Position numbers and translations under genes: made by a program. A model generated the notes under the pieces. It saw only the letters and a list, made by a program, of their open reading frames with translations, did no database searches and had not been told where the DNA came from. A stretch of DNA of 64,000 bases from the NCBI GenBank assembly GCA_022482495.1, contig JAKVPA010000009.1:1-64000 (forward strand). Reading direction: 5' to 3'. Of this stretch, positions 1 to 8,089 are shown one piece after another (the stretch's first letter is position 1; the number at the start of each line of letters is the position of its first letter). The stretch comes from Sphaerochaeta sp. GTDB taxonomy: Bacteria; Spirochaetota; Spirochaetia; Sphaerochaetales; Sphaerochaetaceae.

Positions 1-128
1 AGTGGCGTTTTCTCTTCTTTTCTCTCAACCAAAGCGCCGTTCGTGCATCAGGATAACTTAATAATTCCTCATTTTCAAGGCATGCGATACTTTTCTTGCG
101 GTCCAGGACGACCGCAAGGAGCATACGT

Positions 129-1403
129 ATGGAAAATTTCTTTCTCTTGAGACTCGCCTTCGACGACATCCTACGGTATCTCACCGTTGAGGACAGGCGG
201 GAAACGACGATCAAGGACTACAGGATCAGTTACGGTCATGTCCTTGAATTCTATGGCCTGAGGGGAATCCGGGACTATACGCCTGAGGCGAATGAGCTTT
301 TCAGGAAATGGACGGATAATCTCTACGACAAGGGGTTCGTCTGCAAGAACTTCCACAACGCCCGCATCAGGGTCTCCCGTTACATCGACAACTACTGGGC
401 CGGCAGGAGGATCAACATCCTGAACGAGATCCCCGTGGACGAGATTCCAAGAGCCGTCGTCCGGGTCATCCCACGGCTGGCATCACTCACCCTAGGGCAA
501 CAGAAGCTGCTCGACGGCTATGAGGCGCGGCTTATGGCGTCGGGAATCAGGAAGACCGCACATGCGAAAGCATCGAGGGCCACCCTTCTGCTCTCGTTCA
601 TGGCGATGAAGGGCATCGACGACTTCAACAAGCTCAGGATGCCGGTCATCCTGGAGTTCCTTGATGACTGCGCAACGGAAGGCCTCGACATGAACGGTGT
701 CATGGAGATGCTCCGGGGTTTCCTTTCCCACCTTGAGTGGATCGGCTTGAAAGACGGCGACGCGTCACAGCATCTCATGCCGTTCAAGAAATGGAGAAAT
801 TCGGTTGTGTTGCCGGCATTCACCACTCAGGAATTCCGGATGATGTTCGACGGCATTGACAGGAGCACTTCTGAGGGGATGCGCGACTATGCGATACTCG
901 TGCTTGCGAGCTTCACGGGACTCAGGGGATGTGACATCGCCAACCTGAGACTTGGCGACATCGATTTGGAAAACGGGTCCCTGCGTTTCCGTCAGGAGAA
1001 GACGGGTGTCCTTCTGGAACTGCCTGTTGACCCGATAGCGGTCTCGACGCTCAGGGAATATCTCCATGCGGCACGTCCCCAAGGAGCAGGGATGGACCAT
1101 CTGTTCCTCTCAGGCCATCAGCCCTACCGCAAGATGACCTCCATGGCTCCCGTGATGGGACGGATCATGGACAGGTGCGGGATCGAAAGGGCGAAAGGCA
1201 AAGGATTCCACGCAATCAGGAGGAGCATGGGGCTCTGGCTCCTGCAGTCCCGAGCCGACCATGACATGATATCGATGGTGCTCGGCCACACCGACGCGAA
1301 GGCGTTCATGCGCTACATACCCATCAAGCCGCATGAGATGCGGTTTTGTGCCTTGGGGCTTGATGGAATCGAATGCAAGTCGGAGGTGTTCCATGGGGTA
1401 TGA
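129..1403 (+). CDS. RIT tyrosine recombinase, first of trio (RitA-type)
   Basis: Site-specific tyrosine recombinase of 424 aa that should cut and rejoin DNA at the ends of its own element. The C-terminal catalytic domain shows the box I arginine in FTGLRGCDI (about residue 267), a box II motif HAIRR (about 361-365), GHTD (about 386) and a terminal MRYI with the likely nucleophilic tyrosine. The N-terminal part resembles a core-binding domain. The ATG at 129 is chosen over an upstream ATG at 96 because AAGGAG lies 7 bases before it. The stop overlaps the next gene by 11 bp, so the three genes are probably translationally coupled. Confidence 0.85.
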   Translation: MENFFLLRLAFDDILRYLTVEDRRETTIKDYRISYGHVLEFYGLRGIRDYTPEANELFRKWTDNLYDKGFVCKNFHNARIRVSRYIDNYWAGRRINILNEIPVDEIPRAVVRVIPRLASLTLGQQKLLDGYEARLMASGIRKTAHAKASRATLLLSFMAMKGIDDFNKLRMPVILEFLDDCATEGLDMNGVMEMLRGFLSHLEWIGLKDGDASQHLMPFKKWRNSVVLPAFTTQEFRMMFDGIDRSTSEGMRDYAILVLASFTGLRGCDIANLRLGDIDLENGSLRFRQEKTGVLLELPVDPIAVSTLREYLHAARPQGAGMDHLFLSGHQPYRKMTSMAPVMGRIMDRCGIERAKGKGFHAIRRSMGLWLLQSRADHDMISMVLGHTDAKAFMRYIPIKPHEMRFCALGLDGIECKSEVFHGV

Positions 1404-2361
1404 GTTCAAGAGCCCTTTCGCTCCAGACATCGAGGGATTCATCGGCATGAAGGTCCAGACCGGCTACAAGGAGGGTACGTACAAGGCGATCCTTGCCGAC
1501 TTTGACTCTTTCGCGTTGCGGCATTTCCCTGGAGATGACGTGCTGACGGAGGAGATATACACGAGGTGGCGTGCGTTCCGACCGGGAGAGAAGGGCGTGA
1601 CCGTGAAACACAGGATATCCAAGATCAGGATGTTCTCCCACTACCAGAAACTTCTTGGGAAGGACGCCTACGTCGTTCCGGACAGGGATGCCCCCAAGAC
1701 GGTACGTTTTCTCCCGTTCATCTATACGGACGACGAGCTTGCCGGCTATTTCGCCGCCGCAGACACTTTCGCTGAAAACCACCACACACCCGAATGGGAA
1801 TATGTGGTGCCGGTAATCCTGCGTGTCATGTTCTGCTGCGGCTTGAGGCCTTTCGAGGCAAGACTGCTGCTGGTCAGTGACATGAACCTCAAGGACGGAC
1901 TCCTCACCGTGCGGAAGTCGAAATTCGGCAAAAGCAGGACGATCCCAATGGATGAGTCCGTCCGCCGTCTCTGCGCCAGATACGACTGTCTGATACGCAC
2001 AAGGATACCCCAGCGATGCTGGTTCTTCGAGAACCCATATGGCGGACCTTATGGCAGGAAATGGCTTTCCAGAATCAACAAGGCCTGCTTCATGAAGGCG
2101 GGAATCAAACCTCATATGGGCAGGTTCCCCCGTCCCTACGACGCAAGGCATACGTTTGTGTTCCATGTCATTGCAAAATGGTCCACGACGGGAATCGATG
2201 TCGACAGGAACCTGCCGTTTCTCAGCGTATATCTCGGACACGAAGATACGCTCCAGACCGAGTACTATATCAACATCCTGTGCCCTTCTGTTGGCATCAG
2301 GTCGCACATGAAATGGCAGGAATGCCCGGAGGTGTTCAATTATGATGAAGAAAACGATTAG
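1393..2361 (+). CDS. RIT tyrosine recombinase, second of trio (RitB-type)
   Basis: Second recombinase of the trio, 322 aa. GGAGGT at 1382-1387 sits just ahead of the ATG at 1393, which overlaps the end of the first gene, so this start is well supported although the frame is open upstream. The catalytic domain shows CCGLRPFEARLL (box I Arg, about residue 151), LGHEDT and a tyrosine-rich TEYYIN near the C-terminus. Box II reads YDARHTF, so the first histidine of the usual HxxRH is a tyrosine here. It most likely acts with the two neighbours as a hetero-complex, as inferred for RIT elements in general. Confidence 0.83.
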   Translation: MGYEFKSPFAPDIEGFIGMKVQTGYKEGTYKAILADFDSFALRHFPGDDVLTEEIYTRWRAFRPGEKGVTVKHRISKIRMFSHYQKLLGKDAYVVPDRDAPKTVRFLPFIYTDDELAGYFAAADTFAENHHTPEWEYVVPVILRVMFCCGLRPFEARLLLVSDMNLKDGLLTVRKSKFGKSRTIPMDESVRRLCARYDCLIRTRIPQRCWFFENPYGGPYGRKWLSRINKACFMKAGIKPHMGRFPRPYDARHTFVFHVIAKWSTTGIDVDRNLPFLSVYLGHEDTLQTEYYINILCPSVGIRSHMKWQECPEVFNYDEEND

Positions 2362-3409
2362 AAGCAAAGAGGACAACAAGCTGTTCCCGTATCTCGGGGA
2401 TTATCTCAATGAGTATCTCCCGCTCCAGAGGAACCTCAGTCGGGAAACGATTGACACCTACAGAGTGGCTCTTTTGATGTTCCTCGGCCACTTGTCGAAA
2501 TCAACTGGCAAACGGATGGATTTCCTCGGTTTCGACGACATCGGCAAGGATTCCGTGACGGCTTTCGCCACGCAATGCTTTAACGGAAATGGGTTGTCAC
2601 CTAAAACAGTCAACCTTTATGTGGGGGTCGTGAGGGCGTTCATATATTATGCAAGCACGAGAAGCCCAATGCTCAACGCCACACTGAACGAGCTGAAGCT
2701 TGTCCCGAAGAAGAAAGTCCCTCAGGATGAGACCGTGAAGTATTTCAGCAAGACAGCTCTCAAGGCTATCCTTGCATCGGCCAATCCTGCATTGGGAAGA
2801 AACAGCCATCGCGACCAGGTCGCCATGATCGTCCTGTACGACACGGGATGCAGGAACTCCGAACTCACGGAAATCAAGCTGGGGGATGTGATACTGGATG
2901 CGGAAGAACCTTACATCCTGATTCATGGCAAAGGAGGCAAACAGAGAATGGCACCCATCACGGAATCAGCAAAACATTTGGAGGTTTACATCAGGAGATT
3001 CCACAAGGATTCACTGCCAAACAATCATCTGTTCTATCGAAAAGATTCTTCGGGAAACCATCGGAAGCTTTCAAAATACGCCATTATCCGTCTGGTGAAA
3101 AAGCATGCGGACATCGCCAGAAAGACCTGCCCGGAAATTCCTGAAAATGTGCATCCTCATTCTTTTCGGCATTCCAGGGCCATGCATCTGCTCGATGACG
3201 GCGCTTCCATGACGGAAATCGCACATATCCTTGGTCACAACAGTACACTCACCACTCAGATCTATGCAAAAGCAAGTCTGAAGATGAAAAGGGACGCCAT
3301 CGAAAGGGCTACGGAGCAAAACCATCCGCTGGCAAAGGCCAAGGTCGCTGAGGAACGGACCTTCTCAGATGATGAGTTCCTGATAAGTCACGGAATCAAG
3401 AAAAATTAA
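2342..3409 (+). CDS. RIT tyrosine recombinase, third of trio (RitC-type)
   Basis: Third recombinase, 355 aa, with the most canonical active site of the three. It has a phage-integrase-like SAM domain at the N-terminus (about residues 15-105), box I DTGCRNSELTEI (Arg about 175), box II HPHSFRHSRAMHLL, then LGHNST and QIYAKA with the nucleophilic tyrosine. GGAGGTG at 2328-2334 precedes the ATGATG start, and the gene overlaps the second recombinase by 20 bp. It resembles XerC/XerD more closely than its two partners do. No excisionase or cargo gene follows it. Confidence 0.87.
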   Translation: MMKKTIRSKEDNKLFPYLGDYLNEYLPLQRNLSRETIDTYRVALLMFLGHLSKSTGKRMDFLGFDDIGKDSVTAFATQCFNGNGLSPKTVNLYVGVVRAFIYYASTRSPMLNATLNELKLVPKKKVPQDETVKYFSKTALKAILASANPALGRNSHRDQVAMIVLYDTGCRNSELTEIKLGDVILDAEEPYILIHGKGGKQRMAPITESAKHLEVYIRRFHKDSLPNNHLFYRKDSSGNHRKLSKYAIIRLVKKHADIARKTCPEIPENVHPHSFRHSRAMHLLDDGASMTEIAHILGHNSTLTTQIYAKASLKMKRDAIERATEQNHPLAKAKVAEERTFSDDEFLISHGIKKN

Positions 3410-3512
3410 GTTGCTCCGAACTGTTTTTGGACCCTTTGATTCAAACAAAAAGTGGCGAAATGCAACTTAATGTATTTCGCCACTTAATAGCAGAAAAGTT
3501 GCAAGCCACTTA
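3408..3512. repeat. Nested palindromes at right edge of RIT element
   Basis: A perfect 12-bp inverted repeat, AAGTGGCGAAAT (3450-3461) and ATTTCGCCACTT (3474-3485), encloses a 12-base spacer. The spacer itself holds GCAACTT (3462-3468), which is complementary to AAGTTGC on both sides (3408-3414 and 3496-3502). Alternative hairpins are therefore possible. A further AAGCCACTTAA-like copy follows at 3503-3512. These are good candidates for recombinase binding or the element end. There is no T-run, so a simple terminator is less likely. Confidence 0.6.
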
Positions 3513-3779
3513 ACCCCGATTATATTTTCTTTTATAATAATAAGTTATAAAAAATTTATCTTATTGAAGAGACAGAGTATCTCCTCAATATCCGTTTTGG
3601 GCAAGGGAGGATACTGGTCAAAGGGCCTTTTCCCCTCCCCCACAAAAAGGTTTCCGGCTGGCTTCCAACCACGACACAGAAGTGAGAATCTGGATTCGCA
3701 TCCGGACAAAAAGAAAACGGTGAAGGGATTAAGGACATTTTGATTCCCTCTGCAGATATGTGAAGTACAGGAGGTTTCC
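3513..3779. other. AT-rich spacer right of RIT element
   Basis: No gene recognised. The first 60 bases (about 3520-3580) are markedly AT-rich compared with the surrounding GC-rich DNA, suggesting foreign or junction sequence. A minus-strand frame is open from 4120 to 3545 but its composition is serine- and threonine-rich with no family resemblance, so it is not called. Confidence 0.4.
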
Positions 3780-4022
3780 ATGGCGGTCAGATACTGGGAT
3801 ATTGTGGATATTCCGATGCGTTCGGACGAAGTTGGGGTTTCTTTGGAAGCCGTACTCGTTCCTTCGGCTGACGGCAAGTCCGTAGTTGAGCGCCCCCCAA
3901 CAGAAAGGGAAATATCCATGTTCATCCGTAACAGGTTGGACAGTTCCTTGATTTCCCGTAAAGTAGCGGAAGCCTTGTCTCTCAATCCCGGATTGTCGTA
4001 CGATGTTCCACTGGAAGAGTAA
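3780..4022 (+). CDS. hypothetical protein, possibly truncated by an in-frame stop
   Basis: Unrecognised 80-aa protein. CAGGAGGTTT sits directly ahead of the ATG, an unusually good ribosome binding site, and the composition is protein-like (acidic, ending DVPLEE). After the TAA at 4020-4022 the same frame stays open for 37 more codons to a TGA at 4134-4136 and encodes a plausible amphipathic tail (RRIVHSVIP...LIDKLI). The original gene may therefore have been about 118 aa and lost its end to a nonsense change. The opposite-strand frame is a weaker alternative. Confidence 0.45.
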   Translation: MAVRYWDIVDIPMRSDEVGVSLEAVLVPSADGKSVVERPPTEREISMFIRNRLDSSLISRKVAEALSLNPGLSYDVPLEE

Positions 4023-4159
4023 GCGTCCCGCCGTATTGTGCATTCGGTCATTCCTTCTCTGACACGCATAAGGTTTTCCGAGTCTTCTGTGACCTTACAG
4101 CTCATTGACAAGCTGATCATGGATGATGGTGTTTGAATTGCAAGCCAGTAATTTCCATA

Positions 4160-4188
4160 GAGGGAATCGGACCCATGGGAAAGCGGAG
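4160..4188 (+). repeat. diverged direct repeat, left copy
   Basis: Begins GAGGGAAT, then GGACCCAT, then AAGCGGAG. It matches 6261-6289 at 26 of 29 positions in the same orientation, with weaker similarity continuing about 30 bases further right. The pair brackets the 4239-4685 gene and the IS. Removing the IS would leave the two copies about 0.7 kb apart. Confidence 0.6.
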
Positions 4189-4238
4189 TTGCCGTCTTTT
4201 CTGTATCCTATCCTGCATGGTTCTTTCATTGCATGCAA

Positions 4239-4685
4239 TTATGGCGCAAGGAGTCCGTGGATTGCGTCATATAACTCCTGCCGTCTTGTTTCACTCATCT
4301 GGCAGACAAGCAGGCGCTGGTACATTCCGTTCGGGGAAAACAGATCCTTCATGGTGATCGTCCCATGGACCTCATTGGCGGCATCGACCACGATCATGAC
4401 AAAGTTGGCATCCAGTACCTTTTTCAAGGAAAAGAGTTCTATATCGGTAAAATCTCCGATCCACCGGGAGATTACCTCTTTCGAACCGGGAATCTGCTGG
4501 TTGTAGATCAACTTCTTTTTGAATCCGACCGACGCGGAATCCCCCAGGTCATTGACCAAGAAAAACCTTGGTTCAGAACGCTCGTCTCTTGACCGGAATT
4601 CCATTGCCCAGGAAAGGGTCCTTCCATCCACAGAAAACACCACGTTCCGCATGAGCTCAGAAGAAAAAGGGGATCGCCTTGCCAT
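4239..4685 (-). CDS. hypothetical protein, promoter region separated by ISL3 insertion
   Basis: Unrecognised 148-aa soluble protein with a mixed alpha/beta composition and no signal peptide or membrane segment. It starts MARRSPFSSEL. GAGGTTTGAT lies just upstream of the ATG and gives a convincing ribosome binding site. The GAGG is inside the 8-bp target duplication made by the neighbouring IS, so the site survived the insertion but the native promoter is now about 1.4 kb away. If the IS is removed in silico, the frame continues upstream through MILSKRFD, so a longer original N-terminus is possible. Function unknown. Confidence 0.6.
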   Translation of the reverse strand: MARRSPFSSELMRNVVFSVDGRTLSWAMEFRSRDERSEPRFFLVNDLGDSASVGFKKKLIYNQQIPGSKEVISRWIGDFTDIELFSLKKVLDANFVMIVVDAANEVHGTITMKDLFSPNGMYQRLLVCQMSETRRQELYDAIHGLLAP

Positions 4686-4695
4686 ATCAAACCTC

Positions 4696-6117
4696 GGCCT
4701 TTCGCTGTTTATAGTGGGTAGCTCTACATGATTGGCTGCAGGGGGAGAGACAATTCTCCACAGACGAAGTAGATCATGTTCATGAAGTTCCTCATGTTCC
4801 TGAAGCCTCTCGCACGGCTCTTGATGATGCTTATCTTCGAGTTGAACCCCTCCAGGATTGCATTGGTCCTCAGGGTCTGGAAGTAGTTAAGAATCTCCAC
4901 CGCATTCCTTGTCAGGCACTGTGCAAACTTGCGGATTTCCATGACCGCCGAGTTGGCGAATCTGATGGCCAGCCGCTCAAAGTCAGACACCATGTCCTCG
5001 TCATAGGCCTTGTGGGTCTCATAGAAATCCTGCAGCTCAAGACGGCAGCTGTAGGCCTGGACCGTATCCAGATATTCGACCTGGAGCAGTTGGCCGAGCC
5101 GCTCCCGCTGCCTGTCGGTGAGGTTGTCGGGGTTCTTCAGCCAGATGTACCGCGTCTTTTTCAGGTCCTTTGTCTTTGCGGCGTTCTTGCTGCGCATTTC
5201 CCGTTTCCTGGTATTGTCCACCGCATCCGAACAATTCTTGACCACATGGAACTTGTCCACGGTGACGACGGTCTCGGGAAAGCTCTCCCCCAGGGCGCTG
5301 CGGTAGCCGTGGATCATGTCGCTGGTGGCAACCTTCACCTGCCCGGGTTTTCCGTCCTTCTCCTTGAAACGCTCAAGAAAACGTTTCACGGCATCCTTGT
5401 CTTTTCCTTCCGTCACAAAGAGTACCCTCGCTTTCCCCGCCTGCCTGCACCTTCCGGCCTCATCGGTGGCGACATCGGGATGGGAAAGAAAGACCGTTAT
5501 GTAGTTGTGGCCCTTGTGGCTGTACTCATCCACCCCTATCGCACTGACATCCGAGAAGTCCTGGTCCTTGAGGGCCTCCTCCACATGGTAGTCGATCAGG
5601 CGCCACAGCTTGGTGTCGTGCTCCCCGATCTCCCGGGCAACCGTCCTGACCGGCATGTGCTTCACCAGGGTGAGTATCACCCCCTCCATCATCAAGGTGA
5701 AGCCGCTGCCGCTTCTTGCCCAGGGCACCGAAACGGTCCTCACCTTGCCGTCGGGCGTGATGATTCTGGGGACTTTTGCGGTGATGTAGCAACGGTACTG
5801 GAAGAAATTGAGATGCCTCCAGGTTCTTTCTCGGGTATCGTGGACCTTGCAGCTCTGGTCGAATCCTGGATACTGGAAACTCGACCCTTCCTTAAAATCG
5901 ATCCGTATGTGGAGTTCCAACAGCGTTGGCTGCTTCTCGGACGGAACCATCTCCAGTGAAGTGATGCGCCAAGGTTCCTCAAGGCCCAATCCGAGGCTGA
6001 AAAGTTTCTGAATATGCGGGTCGATCATCTGCTTTGCTCCTTGCTCTAAACATAGCAGAACACCTTCTATTTATGAATACTCGATTGATTCCTACCCACC
6101 ATAAACAGCGAATAACC
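4696..6117 (-). mobile_element. ISL3-family insertion sequence, complete
   Basis: The 1422-bp element has imperfect terminal inverted repeats of about 26 bp. Each end starts GG and then shares TTCGCTGTTTAT, A or G, GTGGGTAG. An exact 8-bp direct repeat, CAAACCTC, flanks it at 4688-4695 and 6118-6125, matching the 8-bp duplication typical of ISL3. One intact transposase gene fills the element on the minus strand. The exact duplication and intact frame suggest a recent insertion that may still be active. Confidence 0.92.
4724..6028 (-). CDS. ISL3-family transposase
   Basis: DDE transposase of 434 aa, close to the usual ISL3 length. The N-terminal third looks like the zinc-binding/HTH region (HDTRERTWRHLNFF near residue 63, then KHMPVRTVAREIG near 123-135). 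The catalytic triad is visible as IGVDEYS (Asp167), ATSDMIHGY (Asp237) and NAILEGFNS (Glu393), followed by the conserved SRARGFRN. It is the only gene of its element and appears intact. Confidence 0.95.
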   Translation of the reverse strand: MIDPHIQKLFSLGLGLEEPWRITSLEMVPSEKQPTLLELHIRIDFKEGSSFQYPGFDQSCKVHDTRERTWRHLNFFQYRCYITAKVPRIITPDGKVRTVSVPWARSGSGFTLMMEGVILTLVKHMPVRTVAREIGEHDTKLWRLIDYHVEEALKDQDFSDVSAIGVDEYSHKGHNYITVFLSHPDVATDEAGRCRQAGKARVLFVTEGKDKDAVKRFLERFKEKDGKPGQVKVATSDMIHGYRSALGESFPETVVTVDKFHVVKNCSDAVDNTRKREMRSKNAAKTKDLKKTRYIWLKNPDNLTDRQRERLGQLLQVEYLDTVQAYSCRLELQDFYETHKAYDEDMVSDFERLAIRFANSAVMEIRKFAQCLTRNAVEILNYFQTLRTNAILEGFNSKISIIKSRARGFRNMRNFMNMIYFVCGELSLPLQPIM

Positions 6118-6260
6118 CAAACCTCTTTGATAAAATCATACGCAGGAACCATTCATGCTTCAAGCCTTGCATACCGTTGCTCTGCTTGGTGCGTGAAATC
6201 CCTTTGATAACAAAACAAATGTGTTGATAGTACGGTCCAAGAAGATGTTTCCTGTCCACC

Positions 6261-6289
6261 GAGGGAATGGGACCCATTGGGAAGCGGAG
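6261..6289 (+). repeat. diverged direct repeat, right copy
   Basis: Partner of 4160-4188 (26/29 identical, same orientation). It lies between the IS and the promoter of the ABC exporter genes. No coding role is apparent. Confidence 0.6.
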
Positions 6290-6367
6290 ATCCCGGTTTT
6301 CATGCGTATCTTCCTTCCCTGTTCCCCCGAACGAACGTGGGTGCTATACTGTGCCAGGCGGCGAAGC

Positions 6368-8089
6368 ATGGATATCTTCAGACGGTATTTTCCTACGTAC
6401 CGCACCCAATTTCTGGTCGCGGTGCTCTGTGTCGCGCTGGAAGCGGTGTGTGATCTTCTTTGCCCGACGTTTATGGCCAGGATCATCGATTACGGCATCC
6501 AGCAGCAATCGTTGCCCGAGGTATGGCATTGGGGCCGCCTGATGTTGTTGGCCACGGCGTTCGGCGCGATCTTCGCCACCCTACGGAATGTTCTCGCCGG
6601 AAAAGTCAGCCAGAGTTTCGGCGCTGATCTTCGCCATGACCTGTTCAAGAAAACGTTGTCCCTTTCCACGGAAAGCGCCGACCACATCCAACCGGGATCG
6701 TTGATCACCCGGATGACGGGAGACGTGACGCAGGTGACCCAGATGGTTAATGGAACCATGCGGGTGTTCATCAAGGCGCCGGTCACCTGCCTGGGCAGCA
6801 TCATTCTGGCCACGTTGCTTTCCTGGCGCCTTTCGTTGATCATCTACGCCGTCGTGGCGCTGGTCACCTTTTTGATCATCCAGTGCATGCGGACCAGCTA
6901 TCCCCGATTCCGGCTCCTGCAACAAGCCATGGACCACCTGAACACCCGTGTGGAGGAGTACCTTCTGGGCATCCGGCTGGTCAAGGCGTTCGGTACAGAA
7001 AAGGAAGAACAACGAAAATTCGGAACAGACAACGACGCGCTCCGCACCACGGCGGTGCAGGCGCAACGCCCCGTCACGCTCCTCTCCCCGCTTCTCACCC
7101 TGATCGTCGGGCTTGGCACCGTACTTGTCCTCTTCTGGGGATCCCGTTTGTTTTCCCTCAGCATGACCAATGCCGGAGACATCTCGGCATTCACCATCTA
7201 CATGGCGCAGATGCTTTCCTCCCTGTTGATGATCACCAACATCTTCAACATCTTCGTACGAACCAAGGCGTCGCTGGAACGGATTGATGAAGTGATGCAG
7301 GCTCCGGATGACGTTTCCACGATCCATATGGGAAAGGTGATCCATGGGGCGATCACTTGCAATCATCTGGATTTCTCCTACCCGGAGGGAAGCGGGACGA
7401 TGGCATTGGATGACATCACGTTCCACTTGGAACCCGGCGCAAGCCTGGCGGTCATCGGTCCGACGGGCAGTGGAAAATCCACGCTTGCCTGGTTGCTCCT
7501 GCGGATGTATGAAGTGAAGGATGGGATGTTGCAGCTGGATGGCAATCCCATTTCCGCGTACGGGACCGACGAAGTGCGGCATGCCATCTCGCTGGTACCA
7601 CAAAAACCCTCATTGTTTACCGGAACGGTACGGGAAAACCTGACCTGGGGCGCGCCTCAGGCGACGGATGACGCGGTCAAGGATGCGATTGATATCGCCG
7701 ACGCGGCCTTCCTGTACGATATTCCCGGAGGACTGGAAGGAAGGATTGACGCCGGAGGCGCCAACCTGTCCGGAGGACAAAAGCAACGGATCGCCATCAT
7801 CCGCGCCATCCTTCGGAACACCCCGATTCTGATTCTGGATGACGCGACCAGCGCGTTGGACGCGTTGACCGCCACGCGGGTGCAGCAGGCGCTTCTGTCC
7901 CGTTCCCCCCGCCCCACCACCCTGTTGATCACCCAACGGTGCTCCACGGCCATCAGCGCCGAACGGATATTGGTACTGGAAAACGGAAAACAGATGGGCT
8001 TGGGAAGCCACGCGCAACTGCTTGCTTCCTGTCCGGTATACCAGGATATCTGGCAGACGCAGAACGGAGGGCTGTATGGCGACCGTTGA
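6368..8089 (+). CDS. ABC exporter half-transporter, degenerate-site subunit
   Basis: Membrane-fused ABC transporter of 573 aa, with a six-helix exporter domain (about residues 1-310) and a nucleotide-binding domain. Walker A is GPTGSGKST (about 363), the signature is LSGGQKQR and Walker B is LILDDATSALD. The residue after the Walker B aspartate is Asp instead of catalytic Glu, as in one half of heterodimeric exporters such as TM287/288. The ATG at 6368 follows AGGCGG and an extended -10 (TGCTATACT near 6345). The start of the next gene overlaps this one by 14 bp, so the two form a heterodimer. Substrate unknown; multidrug or lipid export is the usual role. Confidence 0.9.
   Translation: MDIFRRYFPTYRTQFLVAVLCVALEAVCDLLCPTFMARIIDYGIQQQSLPEVWHWGRLMLLATAFGAIFATLRNVLAGKVSQSFGADLRHDLFKKTLSLSTESADHIQPGSLITRMTGDVTQVTQMVNGTMRVFIKAPVTCLGSIILATLLSWRLSLIIYAVVALVTFLIIQCMRTSYPRFRLLQQAMDHLNTRVEEYLLGIRLVKAFGTEKEEQRKFGTDNDALRTTAVQAQRPVTLLSPLLTLIVGLGTVLVLFWGSRLFSLSMTNAGDISAFTIYMAQMLSSLLMITNIFNIFVRTKASLERIDEVMQAPDDVSTIHMGKVIHGAITCNHLDFSYPEGSGTMALDDITFHLEPGASLAVIGPTGSGKSTLAWLLLRMYEVKDGMLQLDGNPISAYGTDEVRHAISLVPQKPSLFTGTVRENLTWGAPQATDDAVKDAIDIADAAFLYDIPGGLEGRIDAGGANLSGGQKQRIAIIRAILRNTPILILDDATSALDALTATRVQQALLSRSPRPTTLLITQRCSTAISAERILVLENGKQMGLGSHAQLLASCPVYQDIWQTQNGGLYGDR

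Larger units (their letters stand above)
1..3512 (+). mobile_element. RIT element (recombinases in trio), left end at or beyond window start
   Basis: Three tyrosine recombinase genes run head to tail with overlaps of 11 and 20 bp. This is the defining layout of RIT elements, which carry RitA, RitB and RitC and no other cargo. Just after the third gene there is a 12-bp-arm palindrome (3450-3485) containing AGTGGCG, and the same AGTGGCG opens the window at position 2 in the orientation expected for an inverted terminal repeat. The left boundary cannot be fixed because the window starts there. The right boundary is set at the last AGCCACTTAA-type repeat and is approximate. Confidence 0.7.

Noticed and set aside
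1-3512. Possible integron or prophage integrase region
   Set aside because: Three overlapping recombinases with no attC cassettes or phage genes fit a RIT element better.
3545-4120. Minus-strand open frame of 191 codons
   Set aside because: Serine/threonine-rich composition without family resemblance, and it opposes a plus-strand gene with a strong ribosome site.
5012-5959. Plus-strand 315-codon frame
   Set aside because: Antisense shadow of the ISL3 transposase, which has a clear DDE triad.
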